Assembly: GCA_016934645.1 (NCBI GenBank)
Contig: JAFGSL010000395.1
Location: 1-13,008 of the forward strand
Length of the DNA stretch: 13,008 nucleotides
Direction of reading: 5' to 3'
From: Anaerolineae bacterium
GTDB taxonomy: Bacteria > Chloroflexota > Anaerolineae > B4-G1 > SLSP01
Shown: piece by piece, positions 6,331 to 12,875 of the stretch
Layout of the letters: each line of letters starts with the position of its first letter
How positions within the stretch are numbered: position 1 is the first letter of the stretch
The notes under the pieces: generated by a model
Told to the model about the DNA's origin: nothing
Databases searched by the model: none
The model's input: only the letters and a program-made list of their open reading frames with translations
Program-made: the position numbers and the translations under genes

Positions 6331-7020
6331 GACTTCGCCATCTGCCAGAACGATCGTGCGCTGCGCGCGGGCAGCCAGGTCGTCGTCGTGGGTGACCATC
6401 AGGACGGTTTTGCCGCCATCGACCAGTTCCTCGAAGAGTTGCAGAACCATGTCGGCGGTCTTGGAGTCGAGGTTGCCGGTTGGTTCGTCGGCGGTGATGA
6501 TGGGCGGATCGTTGGCGAGCGCGCGGGCGATGGCGACGCTCTGCTGTTGGCCACCGGAGAGTGTTGTGGGCAACGCGTGCGCCACGTCCACCATGCCGAC
6601 GCGCTCCAACAGTTGCATAGCGCGTTCAGGGCGTTGGGCGCGCGGCACTGTGGCGGTGTAATCCATCGGCAGCAGCACGTTTTCGACGGCAGTGAGGGTG
6701 GGTAGCAGTTGGAAGAACTGGAAGATGACGCCCACGCTGCGTCCTCGCCAGAGAGCGATCTGCTCCTCGTTGAGCGTGTGGACGGCAGCGCCATCCACCC
6801 ACACTTCACCGGAAGTGGGGCGGTCGATGCCAGTGAGTACATTGATGAGTGTGGATTTGCCGCTGCCCGATTTGCCGACGATGGCGACGAATTCGCCGGG
6901 CCGCACAGTGAGATCCACGCCTTTGAGCGCGACGAACTCGCCCGCTGCGCCGCTGTATACTTTCGTCACCTGGCATAGTTCTACCAAATGGTCGTTCGTT
7001 GATGGCGTTTGTGTCAACAT
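6316..7020 (-). CDS. ABC transporter ATPase, LolD/MacB type (first of two)
   Basis: A complete 234-residue ABC ATPase: Walker [10 protein letters not shown] (49-57), Q-loop in [11 protein letters not shown] (about 100-110), signature LSGGQQQSV (144-152), Walker B IITADEP (164-170), D-loop NLDSKT and H-loop His201 in VTHD. All catalytic residues are present. One oddity is Ser where the family nearly always has Arg just after LSGGQQQ ([11 protein letters not shown] instead of QQQRVAIARAL). It is the first transporter gene of the operon, with a GAGGTG ribosome binding site about ten bases before the ATG. It is followed by a second ATPase gene, the fused permease and the fused adaptor. Whether the two ATPases pair as a heterodimer on one permease or form separate homodimers is not decidable here. 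Confidence 0.94.
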   Translation of the reverse strand: MLTQTPSTNDHLVELCQVTKVYSGAAGEFVALKGVDLTVRPGEFVAIVGKSGSGKSTLINVLTGIDRPTSGEVWVDGAAVHTLNEEQIALWRGRSVGVIFQFFQLLPTLTAVENVLLPMDYTATVPRAQRPERAMQLLERVGMVDVAHALPTTLSGGQQQSVAIARALANDPPIITADEPTGNLDSKTADMVLQLFEELVDGGKTVLMVTHDDDLAARAQRTIVLADGEVIREA

Positions 7021-7098
7021 CTCAAAAACACCTCACTTCAACGCTTAAGGCAGATCACAATCCGCCGCAAGCATTTTCATAATTATTGATAAGGAATT

Positions 7099-7338
7099 TC
7101 ACATGCGGACTCCTTCAGGGAAATCCGTTGACAAGTTGAGATATACCAGCGTCAATCCCAGGTCGCGGATGCGGTTGAGGATGCCGTGAAGCGCAGCCTG
7201 ATCAGGGATAGGGCCTGAAAGCTGCATTTCGCCGCCCGGTAGGATTCTGAGTGTCAGACCGGCAAACCACGTTTCCCATTGTTCCGGTATCAGGTGTTCG
7301 CGGACCCGGATGGTGTAGTACATCGTTTGTTCTGGCAT
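7099..7338 (-). CDS. Small conserved-looking protein of unknown function (79 aa)
   Basis: The protein starts MPEQTMYYTIRVREHL and contains WETWFAGLTLRILPGG followed by GPIPDQAALHGILNRIRDLG. From memory, proteins of 70-80 residues with this pattern (an R.HL...W..WF.GL start and a DQAALHG...R.RDLG.L end) are common in Chloroflexota and Actinobacteria and are annotated as hypothetical, often near regulators or ABC genes. There is no signal peptide or membrane segment, so it should be cytoplasmic. AAAGGA seven bases upstream supports the first ATG. It is the first gene after the regulator terminator, 78 bases ahead of the ABC genes on the same strand, and probably leads that operon. A role as a small modulator or ligand-binding partner is only a guess. 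Confidence 0.8.
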   Translation of the reverse strand: MPEQTMYYTIRVREHLIPEQWETWFAGLTLRILPGGEMQLSGPIPDQAALHGILNRIRDLGLTLVYLNLSTDFPEGVRM

Positions 7339-7353
7339 TGTGTATTCCTTTCA

Positions 7354-7365
7354 ATTATCAACATA
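7354..7365 (-). promoter_or_regulatory. Possible activator-dependent promoter of the small gene and ABC operon
   Basis: On the minus strand TATGTT (7365-7360) or the overlapping GATAAT (7359-7354) can serve as a -10 box. No good -35 box is visible; instead the GGGGTGGAGT direct repeats lie just upstream. That arrangement is known for MalT-dependent promoters. Choice of -10 box is uncertain. Confidence 0.4.
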
Positions 7366-7368
7366 GCA

Positions 7369-7406
7369 CGCCAGGGGGTGGAGTGTCATCCGCCAAGGGG
7401 TGGAGT
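7369..7406. promoter_or_regulatory. Two direct repeats CGCCARGGGGTGGAGT, possible MalT-like operator
   Basis: Sixteen-base copies at 7369-7384 and 7391-7406 differ at a single base and start exactly 22 bp (two helical turns) apart. A third partial copy, GGGGTGGA, lies at 7411-7418. The core GGGGTGGAG resembles the MalT box of enteric bacteria (GGGGAKGAGG), which also occurs as repeated sites. The repeats lie between the terminator of the MalT-like regulator gene and the start of the small gene, so they are a plausible target of that regulator. The match is by eye only. Confidence 0.55.
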
Positions 7407-7417
7407 TTGGGGGGTGG

Positions 7418-7456
7418 AAAAAACAGGATGCGCGCGTTACTCAACGCGCGCATCCT
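7418..7456 (-). terminator. Rho-independent terminator of the LuxR regulator gene
   Basis: A perfect 14-bp stem (7425-7438 with 7443-7456, core GCGCGCGTT) closes a 4-base loop. On the minus strand it is followed by G and then six T. It starts 21 bases past the regulator stop codon. This is a textbook intrinsic terminator, and it implies that the downstream small gene and ABC genes need their own promoter. Confidence 0.93.
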
Positions 7457-7477
7457 ATGTGTAATTCAGTTTGAAGA

Positions 7478-10261
7478 TTATGCCAGCAGCCTCAGTTCGC
7501 GCGCTCGCGCTATAGCTTGCACGCGATTACTGACGCTGAGTTTGCCATAGAGATTGTTGATGTGTGTTTTAACGGTGCTGATGGCGATGTAGAGTTTTGC
7601 AGCGATTTCGCGATTGGTCATACCGGTTTCAATCAAGCGCAGGATTTCCAGTTCGCGGTCGCTCAGAGGTTCGATGAGTCCCAAGTCAAAAGTCGAAGGT
7701 CTAAAGCCATCTGGTTCTCCTTTTTGACTTTCGACCTTTGACTTTTGATCTTTGACTGCGTGTAACAACTGCATGGCATAGTCGGGCATAACGCCTTCTT
7801 CCAGAACTTCCTGGAGCAAGCAGACCATCTCTGCGCCCATTTCCACGAAAATCCGCACGTACCCTTCCGGAGCAGCGAGGGTCAGCGCGCGACGAAGGAT
7901 GCTGTGAGCTGCCTCACGTTGTCCTTGACCGCGCAGCGCCAGGCTTTCCAGGCCGAGCAGTTCTATGGCGACGCCCATCCAGCCAGCATCCTCGACGAGG
8001 CGTCGTGAGGGAACGAGGGCTTCAATGGCAGCAGCGAAACGTCTATGGGCCAGGTAAAACCGTGCCAGGGCAGAGACTTCCATCCAGCGGATGAAGACGG
8101 CGATGTTGCCTTCCGGCAGTGGTTCTTGTGCATAAGCGTTGAGGCACTTCTCGACCCACAGTGCAGCAGCGTCCAACTCACCCCAGGCCACCTGCATACG
8201 TGCCTGGAACGCCTCCATCTGCCGTATGGTCAACCGTGAGATTTTATCTTCGTGAGCAAAGGTCATGACTTTTTCTAAGGTTTGCCGGGCGTGCTCTTCG
8301 TCGCCTTGTGCATATGCGATGCGGGTGAGAACGACGTAACTATCCACCAGAACTTCGGCATTGCCCCATTGTTCACCCAGATCGATACACATCGCGATGG
8401 TCTGCGCAGCAGTTTCCAGGTCATTCAATTCACGCAGCACTTCGGCGAGTCCCTGGTAAATCAGACTGGCACTGACCGGCGGCGGAGTGCGCTGGTCCCC
8501 GGTCAACGACGCTAACCCTTGCTCGAAGGTGACGCGTGCCTGGTGTAGCCGCCCTTGCAGAATGAAGAAGTAGCCGGAGACGAAGAGCGACAACGACGTG
8601 ATCAATGTGTTCCCAGTAGCCTGGCTGAGTTCGAGTGTTTCACCGAAGACGCGCTGCGCGGCCAAGGTGTCCGTGTCGAAGAATTGGCTGAGACCCAACA
8701 GCCAGGTGACAACGCTGCGCAAAAAGGCATTGCCTTCGGGGAGCGCGGCAAATGCCCGCTGCGCCAGCACTACACCATGGTGTATGTCGCCGCTGAAAGT
8801 TGCCATATAGGCGCGGATTGCCATAACCTGGCTCCGAATGGCGTCCTGCTCCTCGGCAGGAACATCGTCACGGCTCAATGCAGTTTCGACAGTTTGCAGC
8901 GCCTTCTCGATGCCCGTGAATTCTCCAGCGATGAGCGCTGCCTCCGCGTAGATCAGGTTCAACATAGGCCGTGCGTCGATGACTGGTTGCGGTAATGCCT
9001 TTAGCCAGTTAAGGAGTGTGGTCGCTTCGCTGTGCATCAGCAAGGTCACGGCCGTATGCTCGATCCATTGCGCGGCGGCTTCGAAATCGGCGGCGCGCAG
9101 CGCATGGCCGATAGCTTCAGATAGCATCGCGTGTTGAGCGTGCCAGGTGGCGGCACGGCGGTGCAGGGTTTTCGTCAGTTCTGGCGTTTCGTTGTAGATG
9201 CGGTTGCGCATGAAATCGGCAAAGAGTCGATGATAGCGGTACCATTGTCGTTCGTCATCCAGCGGTGCTATAAACAGGTTAGCTTGCTCCAACTGACGCA
9301 GCAGGCGCTCTCCATCGTCGCACTCGGTCACGGCGTCACACAGGGATGCGTTCAGGCGGTCGAGAATAGTCGTTTGTGAGAGAAATTCGACGATCTCCTG
9401 GGGCTGCTGTGCCAGTACCTCCTCAGTGAGATAGTCGATGACGTGCCGGTGGCTGCCGCCGAACGCTGCGATGAAGGTCGCCGCTTCCGCCGCGTCGCGA
9501 CGTTGTAGGGAGATGGCAGCCAGTTGTAGGCTGGCGATCCAGCCTTCTGTGCGAGTCGCAAGGATCGCAATGTTCTCTGGCGCAAGGTTCAGTCCCATAA
9601 CCTGGTTAAGGAAGGTCGTGGCTTCATCCGCCGTAAAGCGTAGGTCGGCAGCGCGCAGTTCGGTGAGTTGGCGACGGGCGCGCAGCCGCGCCAGGGGCAG
9701 AGGCGGATCGACGCGGGTGGCTATCGCCAGGTGCACGCGGGGCGGCAGGTGGTCGAGCAGAAACGTGACCATCTCGTGGATAGCCGGTTGTTCGATGACG
9801 TGATAATCGTCGAGCGCCAGCACCAGTTCGCCCTCCGGTGCTGATTCAGCCCTGCTCATCGCAAGTTCAGCAGCGAGGCGATTAAGCAGTAAGGTGAGAA
9901 TTGTTGTGAGCTGTGGTGGTTGCGGCGGTTGGATCATCGCCCGCGCATCTGCGCCAATATCGGGATAGGCCGTCTCCAGTGCGGCGAGTAGATACAAGAG
10001 GAAGCGGGTAGGATCGTTGTCGTCCTCGTCCAGGAAAAGCCAACAAAATTGGAGATTGGAGATTGGAGATTGGAGATTGGCAGCGATCCATTCGCTGAGG
10101 AGGGTGGTTTTGCCAAAGCCGGCCGGGGCGCAGATCAGGAGCAGCCGGTGTCCCAGACGCAGACCGGCGTTCAGTTGCTCAAACAGCCGAGTACGGACCG
10201 CACACGCTGCGTGCGGTGGTGGAATGTAGAGCTTGGTGGTGAGAATCGGTATGGCGTTCAT
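7478..10261 (-). CDS. MalT-like LuxR-family transcriptional activator (STAND ATPase)
   Basis: This 927-residue protein has the length and order of MalT-type regulators. The N-terminus ILTTKLYIPPP is the family hallmark. Walker A APAGFGKTT lies at 45-53 and Walker B LVLALDDYH at 146-154. Winged-helix and TPR-like superhelical sensor regions fill roughly 300-830. A C-terminal LuxR helix-turn-helix (862-927) contains LSDRELEILRLIETGMTNREIA and STVKTHINNLYGKL. Such proteins bind ATP and an inducer in the sensor domain, oligomerise, and activate promoters with repeated boxes. Two linkers are encoded by heptad repeats: residues about 61-71 (NLQSPISNLQF), just after Walker A, and about 835-860, between sensor and DNA-binding domain. 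The gene has its own promoter and terminator. No clear ribosome binding site precedes the ATG. It probably regulates the adjacent ABC operon; the inducer is unknown. Confidence 0.93.
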   Translation of the reverse strand: MNAIPILTTKLYIPPPHAACAVRTRLFEQLNAGLRLGHRLLLICAPAGFGKTTLLSEWIAANLQSPISNLQFCWLFLDEDDNDPTRFLLYLLAALETAYPDIGADARAMIQPPQPPQLTTILTLLLNRLAAELAMSRAESAPEGELVLALDDYHVIEQPAIHEMVTFLLDHLPPRVHLAIATRVDPPLPLARLRARRQLTELRAADLRFTADEATTFLNQVMGLNLAPENIAILATRTEGWIASLQLAAISLQRRDAAEAATFIAAFGGSHRHVIDYLTEEVLAQQPQEIVEFLSQTTILDRLNASLCDAVTECDDGERLLRQLEQANLFIAPLDDERQWYRYHRLFADFMRNRIYNETPELTKTLHRRAATWHAQHAMLSEAIGHALRAADFEAAAQWIEHTAVTLLMHSEATTLLNWLKALPQPVIDARPMLNLIYAEAALIAGEFTGIEKALQTVETALSRDDVPAEEQDAIRSQVMAIRAYMATFSGDIHHGVVLAQRAFAALPEGNAFLRSVVTWLLGLSQFFDTDTLAAQRVFGETLELSQATGNTLITSLSLFVSGYFFILQGRLHQARVTFEQGLASLTGDQRTPPPVSASLIYQGLAEVLRELNDLETAAQTIAMCIDLGEQWGNAEVLVDSYVVLTRIAYAQGDEEHARQTLEKVMTFAHEDKISRLTIRQMEAFQARMQVAWGELDAAALWVEKCLNAYAQEPLPEGNIAVFIRWMEVSALARFYLAHRRFAAAIEALVPSRRLVEDAGWMGVAIELLGLESLALRGQGQREAAHSILRRALTLAAPEGYVRIFVEMGAEMVCLLQEVLEEGVMPDYAMQLLHAVKDQKSKVESQKGEPDGFRPSTFDLGLIEPLSDRELEILRLIETGMTNREIAAKLYIAISTVKTHINNLYGKLSVSNRVQAIARARELRLLA
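7683..7759. repeat. In-frame heptad array in the LuxR gene, sensor/HTH linker
   Basis: About eleven 7-bp units of TTTGACT type lie in two opposed blocks: AAGTCAA and AAGTCGA on the left, TGACTTT, CGACCTT, TGACTTT and TGATCTT on the right. The blocks are inverted relative to each other, so the array can form a hairpin of roughly 19 bp. It encodes the polar linker VKDQKSKVESQKGEPDG and neighbours, directly before the HTH domain. Confidence 0.85.
10048..10080. repeat. In-frame ATTGGAG heptad array in the LuxR gene
   Basis: Four exact copies of ATTGGAG plus five bases of a fifth copy span 33 bases, which is eleven codons. On the coding strand they give NLQSPISNLQF, placed after the Walker A helix and before the strand WLFLDEDD, where homologues normally have a short loop. 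The array is perfect, unlike the other degenerate ones, so it may be young. Confidence 0.93.
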
Positions 10262-10277
10262 TGATGCAGCACTATCG

Positions 10278-10297
10278 ACTTGTGGAACATCACAAGT
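10278..10297. promoter_or_regulatory. Inverted repeat at the LuxR gene transcription start
   Basis: ACTTGTG and CACAAGT form perfect 7-base arms around a 6-base centre (20 bp in all). The dyad directly follows the -10 box of the LuxR promoter and covers the expected transcription start near 10291. A bound protein would block initiation, so this is a candidate repressor or autoregulation site. No matching regulator is known to me. Confidence 0.55.
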
Positions 10298-10325
10298 AGT
10301 ATAGGTGCATCTTTAGGGGTGTCAA
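10298..10325 (-). promoter_or_regulatory. Promoter of the LuxR regulator gene
   Basis: TTGACA (10325-10320) and TATACT (10303-10298) are separated by 16 bases on the minus strand, a good sigma-A-type promoter. It lies in the 70-base gap between the metallophosphoesterase stop and the regulator start, leaving a leader of about 30 bases. Confidence 0.8.
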
Positions 10326-10331
10326 TTCATC

Positions 10332-11243
10332 TTACCAGAAGTATTTCAACCGGCGCGGCGCGCTCAAAATCTCTCGCTGGAAGGGCGTCGTGCTGTGCGG
10401 CGTCGCACGCCAGCGCACTAGGCCGATCTCACCGTGCTGGATTTCCAACCCGGTGAGGATTCCCGGCGCGAGGCAATAGCCGGTGTTGAAGTAGGGCGCT
10501 TCCCCGTATACTGCGCTGGCCGGGCGATGCGTATGCCCACAAACCAGGATCCGCTGCCGGTCTGCTGCCCAACGTGTCAGGAATTGTTCGTAGGAACGCG
10601 GCGTCTTTTCCTCCCCATCGCGGCAGGAGACCGGGGCCAGATGCATAAGTTGCAGCCGGCGCCAGACATTGCGCACGGCCATCCGGCTGATCTGATAGAA
10701 GAGATCAGCTTTGGCGTCGGCCTGGTGGCCGTGGGTGACGAAGATTTGTTGCCCATTGTGTCTTTGCTGCAGGATCAACCCTTCGTGAGCGATCAACCCG
10801 CCTTTGTTCACCGGCTGGCGGCGATTGCCGATGATGTCGTGGTTGCCGAATAGCAGATGCAGTCGCTGTGTCTCGGCAAAACGATGGAATAACGCAAAGA
10901 CCTGTGCGTGGGCCTTCTGGACGGTATCGAAACGGCGATTTTTCCACAGTTCGTCCCCGTCTCCGACCTCAATGTAGGTAAACCCTTGATCGAAGTAGTG
11001 ACGCAGGGCGTGCAAGAAAAGCGGTTCGTTGACTCGGAAGGCATCCGTACGGCTGTTGTCGCCACGGTGAGCGTCGCTGAAAAAGACCAGGCGCGACGCA
11101 TTGTCAAACGGTACCGTGGGCGCAGCCTGAAACACCATGTCAAGTCGGCGGTGCGCTAGTGCCTGCTGCAAGGCGTGGATGCACTGGCGCGTCCGTGTCC
11201 GCGGTACATTCCATAGACTCAGTCGTCGAGTTAATGTAACCAT
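10332..11243 (-). CDS. Calcineurin-like metallophosphoesterase
   Basis: The 303-residue protein carries the full metal-binding set of the family in order: Asp57 and His59 in FFSDAHRGD, Asp95 in EVGDGDE, Asn134/His135 in FGNHD (132-136), His171 and His173 in VTHGHQ, and His237/His239 in CGHTH. Two metal ions (often Mn or Fe) would support hydrolysis of a phosphoester. The SDAHRG and GDGDELW motifs recall the UDP-2,3-diacylglucosamine hydrolase-like branch, but the 50 residues before the first motif and the unknown cell-envelope type make a lipid A role doubtful. There is no signal peptide, so it should be cytoplasmic or membrane-associated from inside. It is alone in its transcription unit or reads through to the regulator gene; no terminator is seen after it. 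The substrate cannot be predicted. Confidence 0.9.
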   Translation of the reverse strand: MVTLTRRLSLWNVPRTRTRQCIHALQQALAHRRLDMVFQAAPTVPFDNASRLVFFSDAHRGDNSRTDAFRVNEPLFLHALRHYFDQGFTYIEVGDGDELWKNRRFDTVQKAHAQVFALFHRFAETQRLHLLFGNHDIIGNRRQPVNKGGLIAHEGLILQQRHNGQQIFVTHGHQADAKADLFYQISRMAVRNVWRRLQLMHLAPVSCRDGEEKTPRSYEQFLTRWAADRQRILVCGHTHRPASAVYGEAPYFNTGYCLAPGILTGLEIQHGEIGLVRWRATPHSTTPFQREILSAPRRLKYFW

Positions 11244-11297
11244 TATTTACCCATCCCACTATATATCAGATATCCTTCACACAAACCATATTCATAC

Positions 11298-11372
11298 TTT
11301 ACCTATTAAGATTATACCATATACACCGCAGTTATCCTATAGGTAAAAAGTAAGGGTAGGGTTATAATAACC
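11298..11372. promoter_or_regulatory. AT-rich divergent intergenic region with dyads and a -10 box
   Basis: The 157 bases between the metallophosphoesterase and the racemase-like gene are much richer in A/T than their surroundings. TATAAT at 11363-11368 is the likely -10 box for the plus-strand gene and sits in a 13-bp palindrome (GGTTAT-A-ATAACC, 11360-11372). No clear -35 box is seen at 11340-11345 (TAGGTA). TTTACCTA (11298-11305) and TAGGTAAA (11340-11347) form an inverted repeat with a 34-base centre. These could be operators for a local regulator. A GAGGAGG ribosome binding site follows at 11388-11394. Confidence 0.5.
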
Positions 11373-11400
11373 GTGACTTTGCATTCTGAGGAGGCAAACT

Positions 11401-12729
11401 ATGAGTGACAATCTATCAGAGGAAACCCAACGAGGACACGTCGAAAACGCGGTCAACACCTATTCCCGTCCCAGTGATCTCAAAATCACCGATTTGCGTT
11501 ACGCGGTGGTATGGTCGAACTACGATTACCCGATCATCCGTATCGACACGAACCAGGGCGTGTACGGTATTGGCGAGGTGCGCGATGCGGGCCACCCGGA
11601 GAACGCGCTGCAATTCAAGAGCATGCTGCTTGGCCAGAATCCGTGCAACGTGGATATGCTCTTCCGCACGATCAAGCAGTTCGGCAACTGGGGGCGTGAG
11701 GGCGGCGGCGTCTCCGGCATTGAGCTGGCGCTGTGGGACCTGGTGGGCAAGGTCTACGGCGTGCCGTGTTACCAGTTCCTCGGCGGCAAGTACCGTGAAA
11801 AAATCCGCATCTACGCCGACACGCCCGAGCCGGACGAAGCGACGCCGCAGGCTTACGCACAGCGCGCGCTGGGCCGCAAGAAGATGGGTCTCACGTTCAT
11901 CAAATGCGACGTGCGCATCCAGACTTTGCACGAGATCGAAGGTGGCATGGTAGGGCAGCCGACGAAGCACGAGTACGGGATGGGTCAGCGTTGGCGCGCG
12001 CCGGGCTCCGGACAGGTCGTCAAAGTGACGGACAAAGGCATCGCCGCGTTGGCCGAAGTCCTTCGGATGGTGCGTGAAGCGGTCGGTTGGGACGTCTCGT
12101 TGTGCATCGATCACTACGGGCACGGCTACCTTACGGCGAAGGAGGTCATCAAGCTAGCGGAGGCGCTAGAACCTTACGCGCTTTCGTGGATGGAGGACCC
12201 CATGCCGCTGATGGATGTCGCCGGGCACAAACGCGTGACCGATGCGGTCAAAGTTCCCATCGCTGCCGGGGAGGATTGGTATTTGTGGGATGGCTTCCGT
12301 GAGTTCATCGAGCAGCGCGCTGTGGACATTGTCCATCCTGACTTGCTTACAGCCGGTGGGATGTTGGAGACCAAGAAGATCGCAGACTACGCCGAGCGGT
12401 ACGGTATCCCCTCGGCGCTGCACTTCGCTGGCTCGCCCATCGCGTTCATGGCGAACCTGCACACGGCAGCGGCGATCCCGAGCTTCGTCGCGTTGGAACA
12501 TCACGGCCTCGATCTGCCGTTTTGGAGCAGCCTCGTTACCGGCCTGGATGACCCGTTGATGGAGGATGGCTACGTCAAAGTGCCGGAAAAGCCCGGCCTG
12601 GGCGTGGACTTGAACTACGAAGGCATCGAAGCGCAATTGCGTGATTTCAGCGGGCTCTTCGAACCGACCGATGCATGGAATACGCCGAAACTTGGTTTCT
12701 GGCAGCCGGATCGAGTGTGGGATAAGTGA
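11401..12729 (+). CDS. Enolase-superfamily enzyme, mandelate racemase subgroup (probable acid-sugar dehydratase)
   Basis: The 442-residue protein has the N-terminal capping domain and C-terminal barrel of the family. Metal ligands are Asp227 (CIDHYGHG), Glu255 (SWMEDP) and Glu281 (AAGEDW). The Asp304/His331 pair (HPDLLTAGG and ALHFAGSP) has the same 27-residue spacing as the Asp270/His297 dyad of mandelate racemase. The usual Lys-x-Lys of the second strand reads Lys168-Cys-Asp170, so the second lysine base is missing. About 30 extra residues (roughly 172-204, with QPTKHEYGMGQRW) follow that strand. These traits favour a sugar-acid dehydratase or epimerase using His331 as base, with Mg2+. Substrate unknown. 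A strong GAGGAGG site supports the start. A membrane protein gene follows on the same strand after 146 bases, with its own promoter. The stop codon lies in a heptad array. Confidence 0.9.
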   Translation: MSDNLSEETQRGHVENAVNTYSRPSDLKITDLRYAVVWSNYDYPIIRIDTNQGVYGIGEVRDAGHPENALQFKSMLLGQNPCNVDMLFRTIKQFGNWGREGGGVSGIELALWDLVGKVYGVPCYQFLGGKYREKIRIYADTPEPDEATPQAYAQRALGRKKMGLTFIKCDVRIQTLHEIEGGMVGQPTKHEYGMGQRWRAPGSGQVVKVTDKGIAALAEVLRMVREAVGWDVSLCIDHYGHGYLTAKEVIKLAEALEPYALSWMEDPMPLMDVAGHKRVTDAVKVPIAAGEDWYLWDGFREFIEQRAVDIVHPDLLTAGGMLETKKIADYAERYGIPSALHFAGSPIAFMANLHTAAAIPSFVALEHHGLDLPFWSSLVTGLDDPLMEDGYVKVPEKPGLGVDLNYEGIEAQLRDFSGLFEPTDAWNTPKLGFWQPDRVWDK

Positions 12730-12767
12730 TGCGTGATACGTGATGCGTGACTCGTAATTCGTTCAAC
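12726..12767. repeat. Heptad repeat array at the end of the racemase-like gene
   Basis: Six consecutive 7-bp units begin in the last codons of the gene: GTGATGC, GTGATAC, GTGATGC, GTGACTC, GTAATTC and GTTCAAC. The TGA stop at 12727-12729 is part of the first unit. The unit family is the same as in the gaps between the ATPase genes and between permease and adaptor. Confidence 0.88.
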
Positions 12768-12789
12768 GGTTGCGATTTTTACTGCTTGG

Positions 12790-12823
12790 GACATTTGTCA
12801 TCCCAGACGAGTGTCATTTGACA
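12790..12823. promoter_or_regulatory. Two short dyads upstream of and over the -35 box
   Basis: GACA-TT-TGTC (12790-12799) and TGTCA-TT-TGACA (12812-12823) are perfect small dyads with centres 23 bp apart. The second overlaps the -35 box of the downstream promoter. They could be binding sites of a dimeric repressor of the right-edge gene. Dyads this short can also arise by chance. Confidence 0.4.
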
Positions 12824-12846
12824 TATTTCGCATTCTGTTGTAGAAT
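12818..12846 (+). promoter_or_regulatory. Promoter of the right-edge gene
   Basis: TTGACA (12818-12823), a 17-base spacer and TAGAAT (12841-12846) make a near-consensus housekeeping promoter. Transcription should start near 12853, about 23 bases before the ATG at 12876. It lies in the 146-base gap after the racemase-like gene, so the next gene can be expressed on its own. Confidence 0.8.
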
Positions 12847-12875
12847 TTAAGCTAATCAAATTCAGACTGGTATTG

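Noticed and set aside
7036..7066. Imperfect hairpin (GGCGGAT/ATCTGCC) between the small gene and the first ATPase, considered as a terminator
   Set aside because: The stem is about seven pairs with one wobble and no U-run follows, so it is too weak to call. Read-through into the ABC genes seems more likely.
11416..12123. Minus-strand open frame of 235 codons opposite the racemase-like gene
   Set aside because: The plus strand encodes all expected catalytic residues of the enolase superfamily with a strong ribosome binding site; the opposite frame is a shadow.
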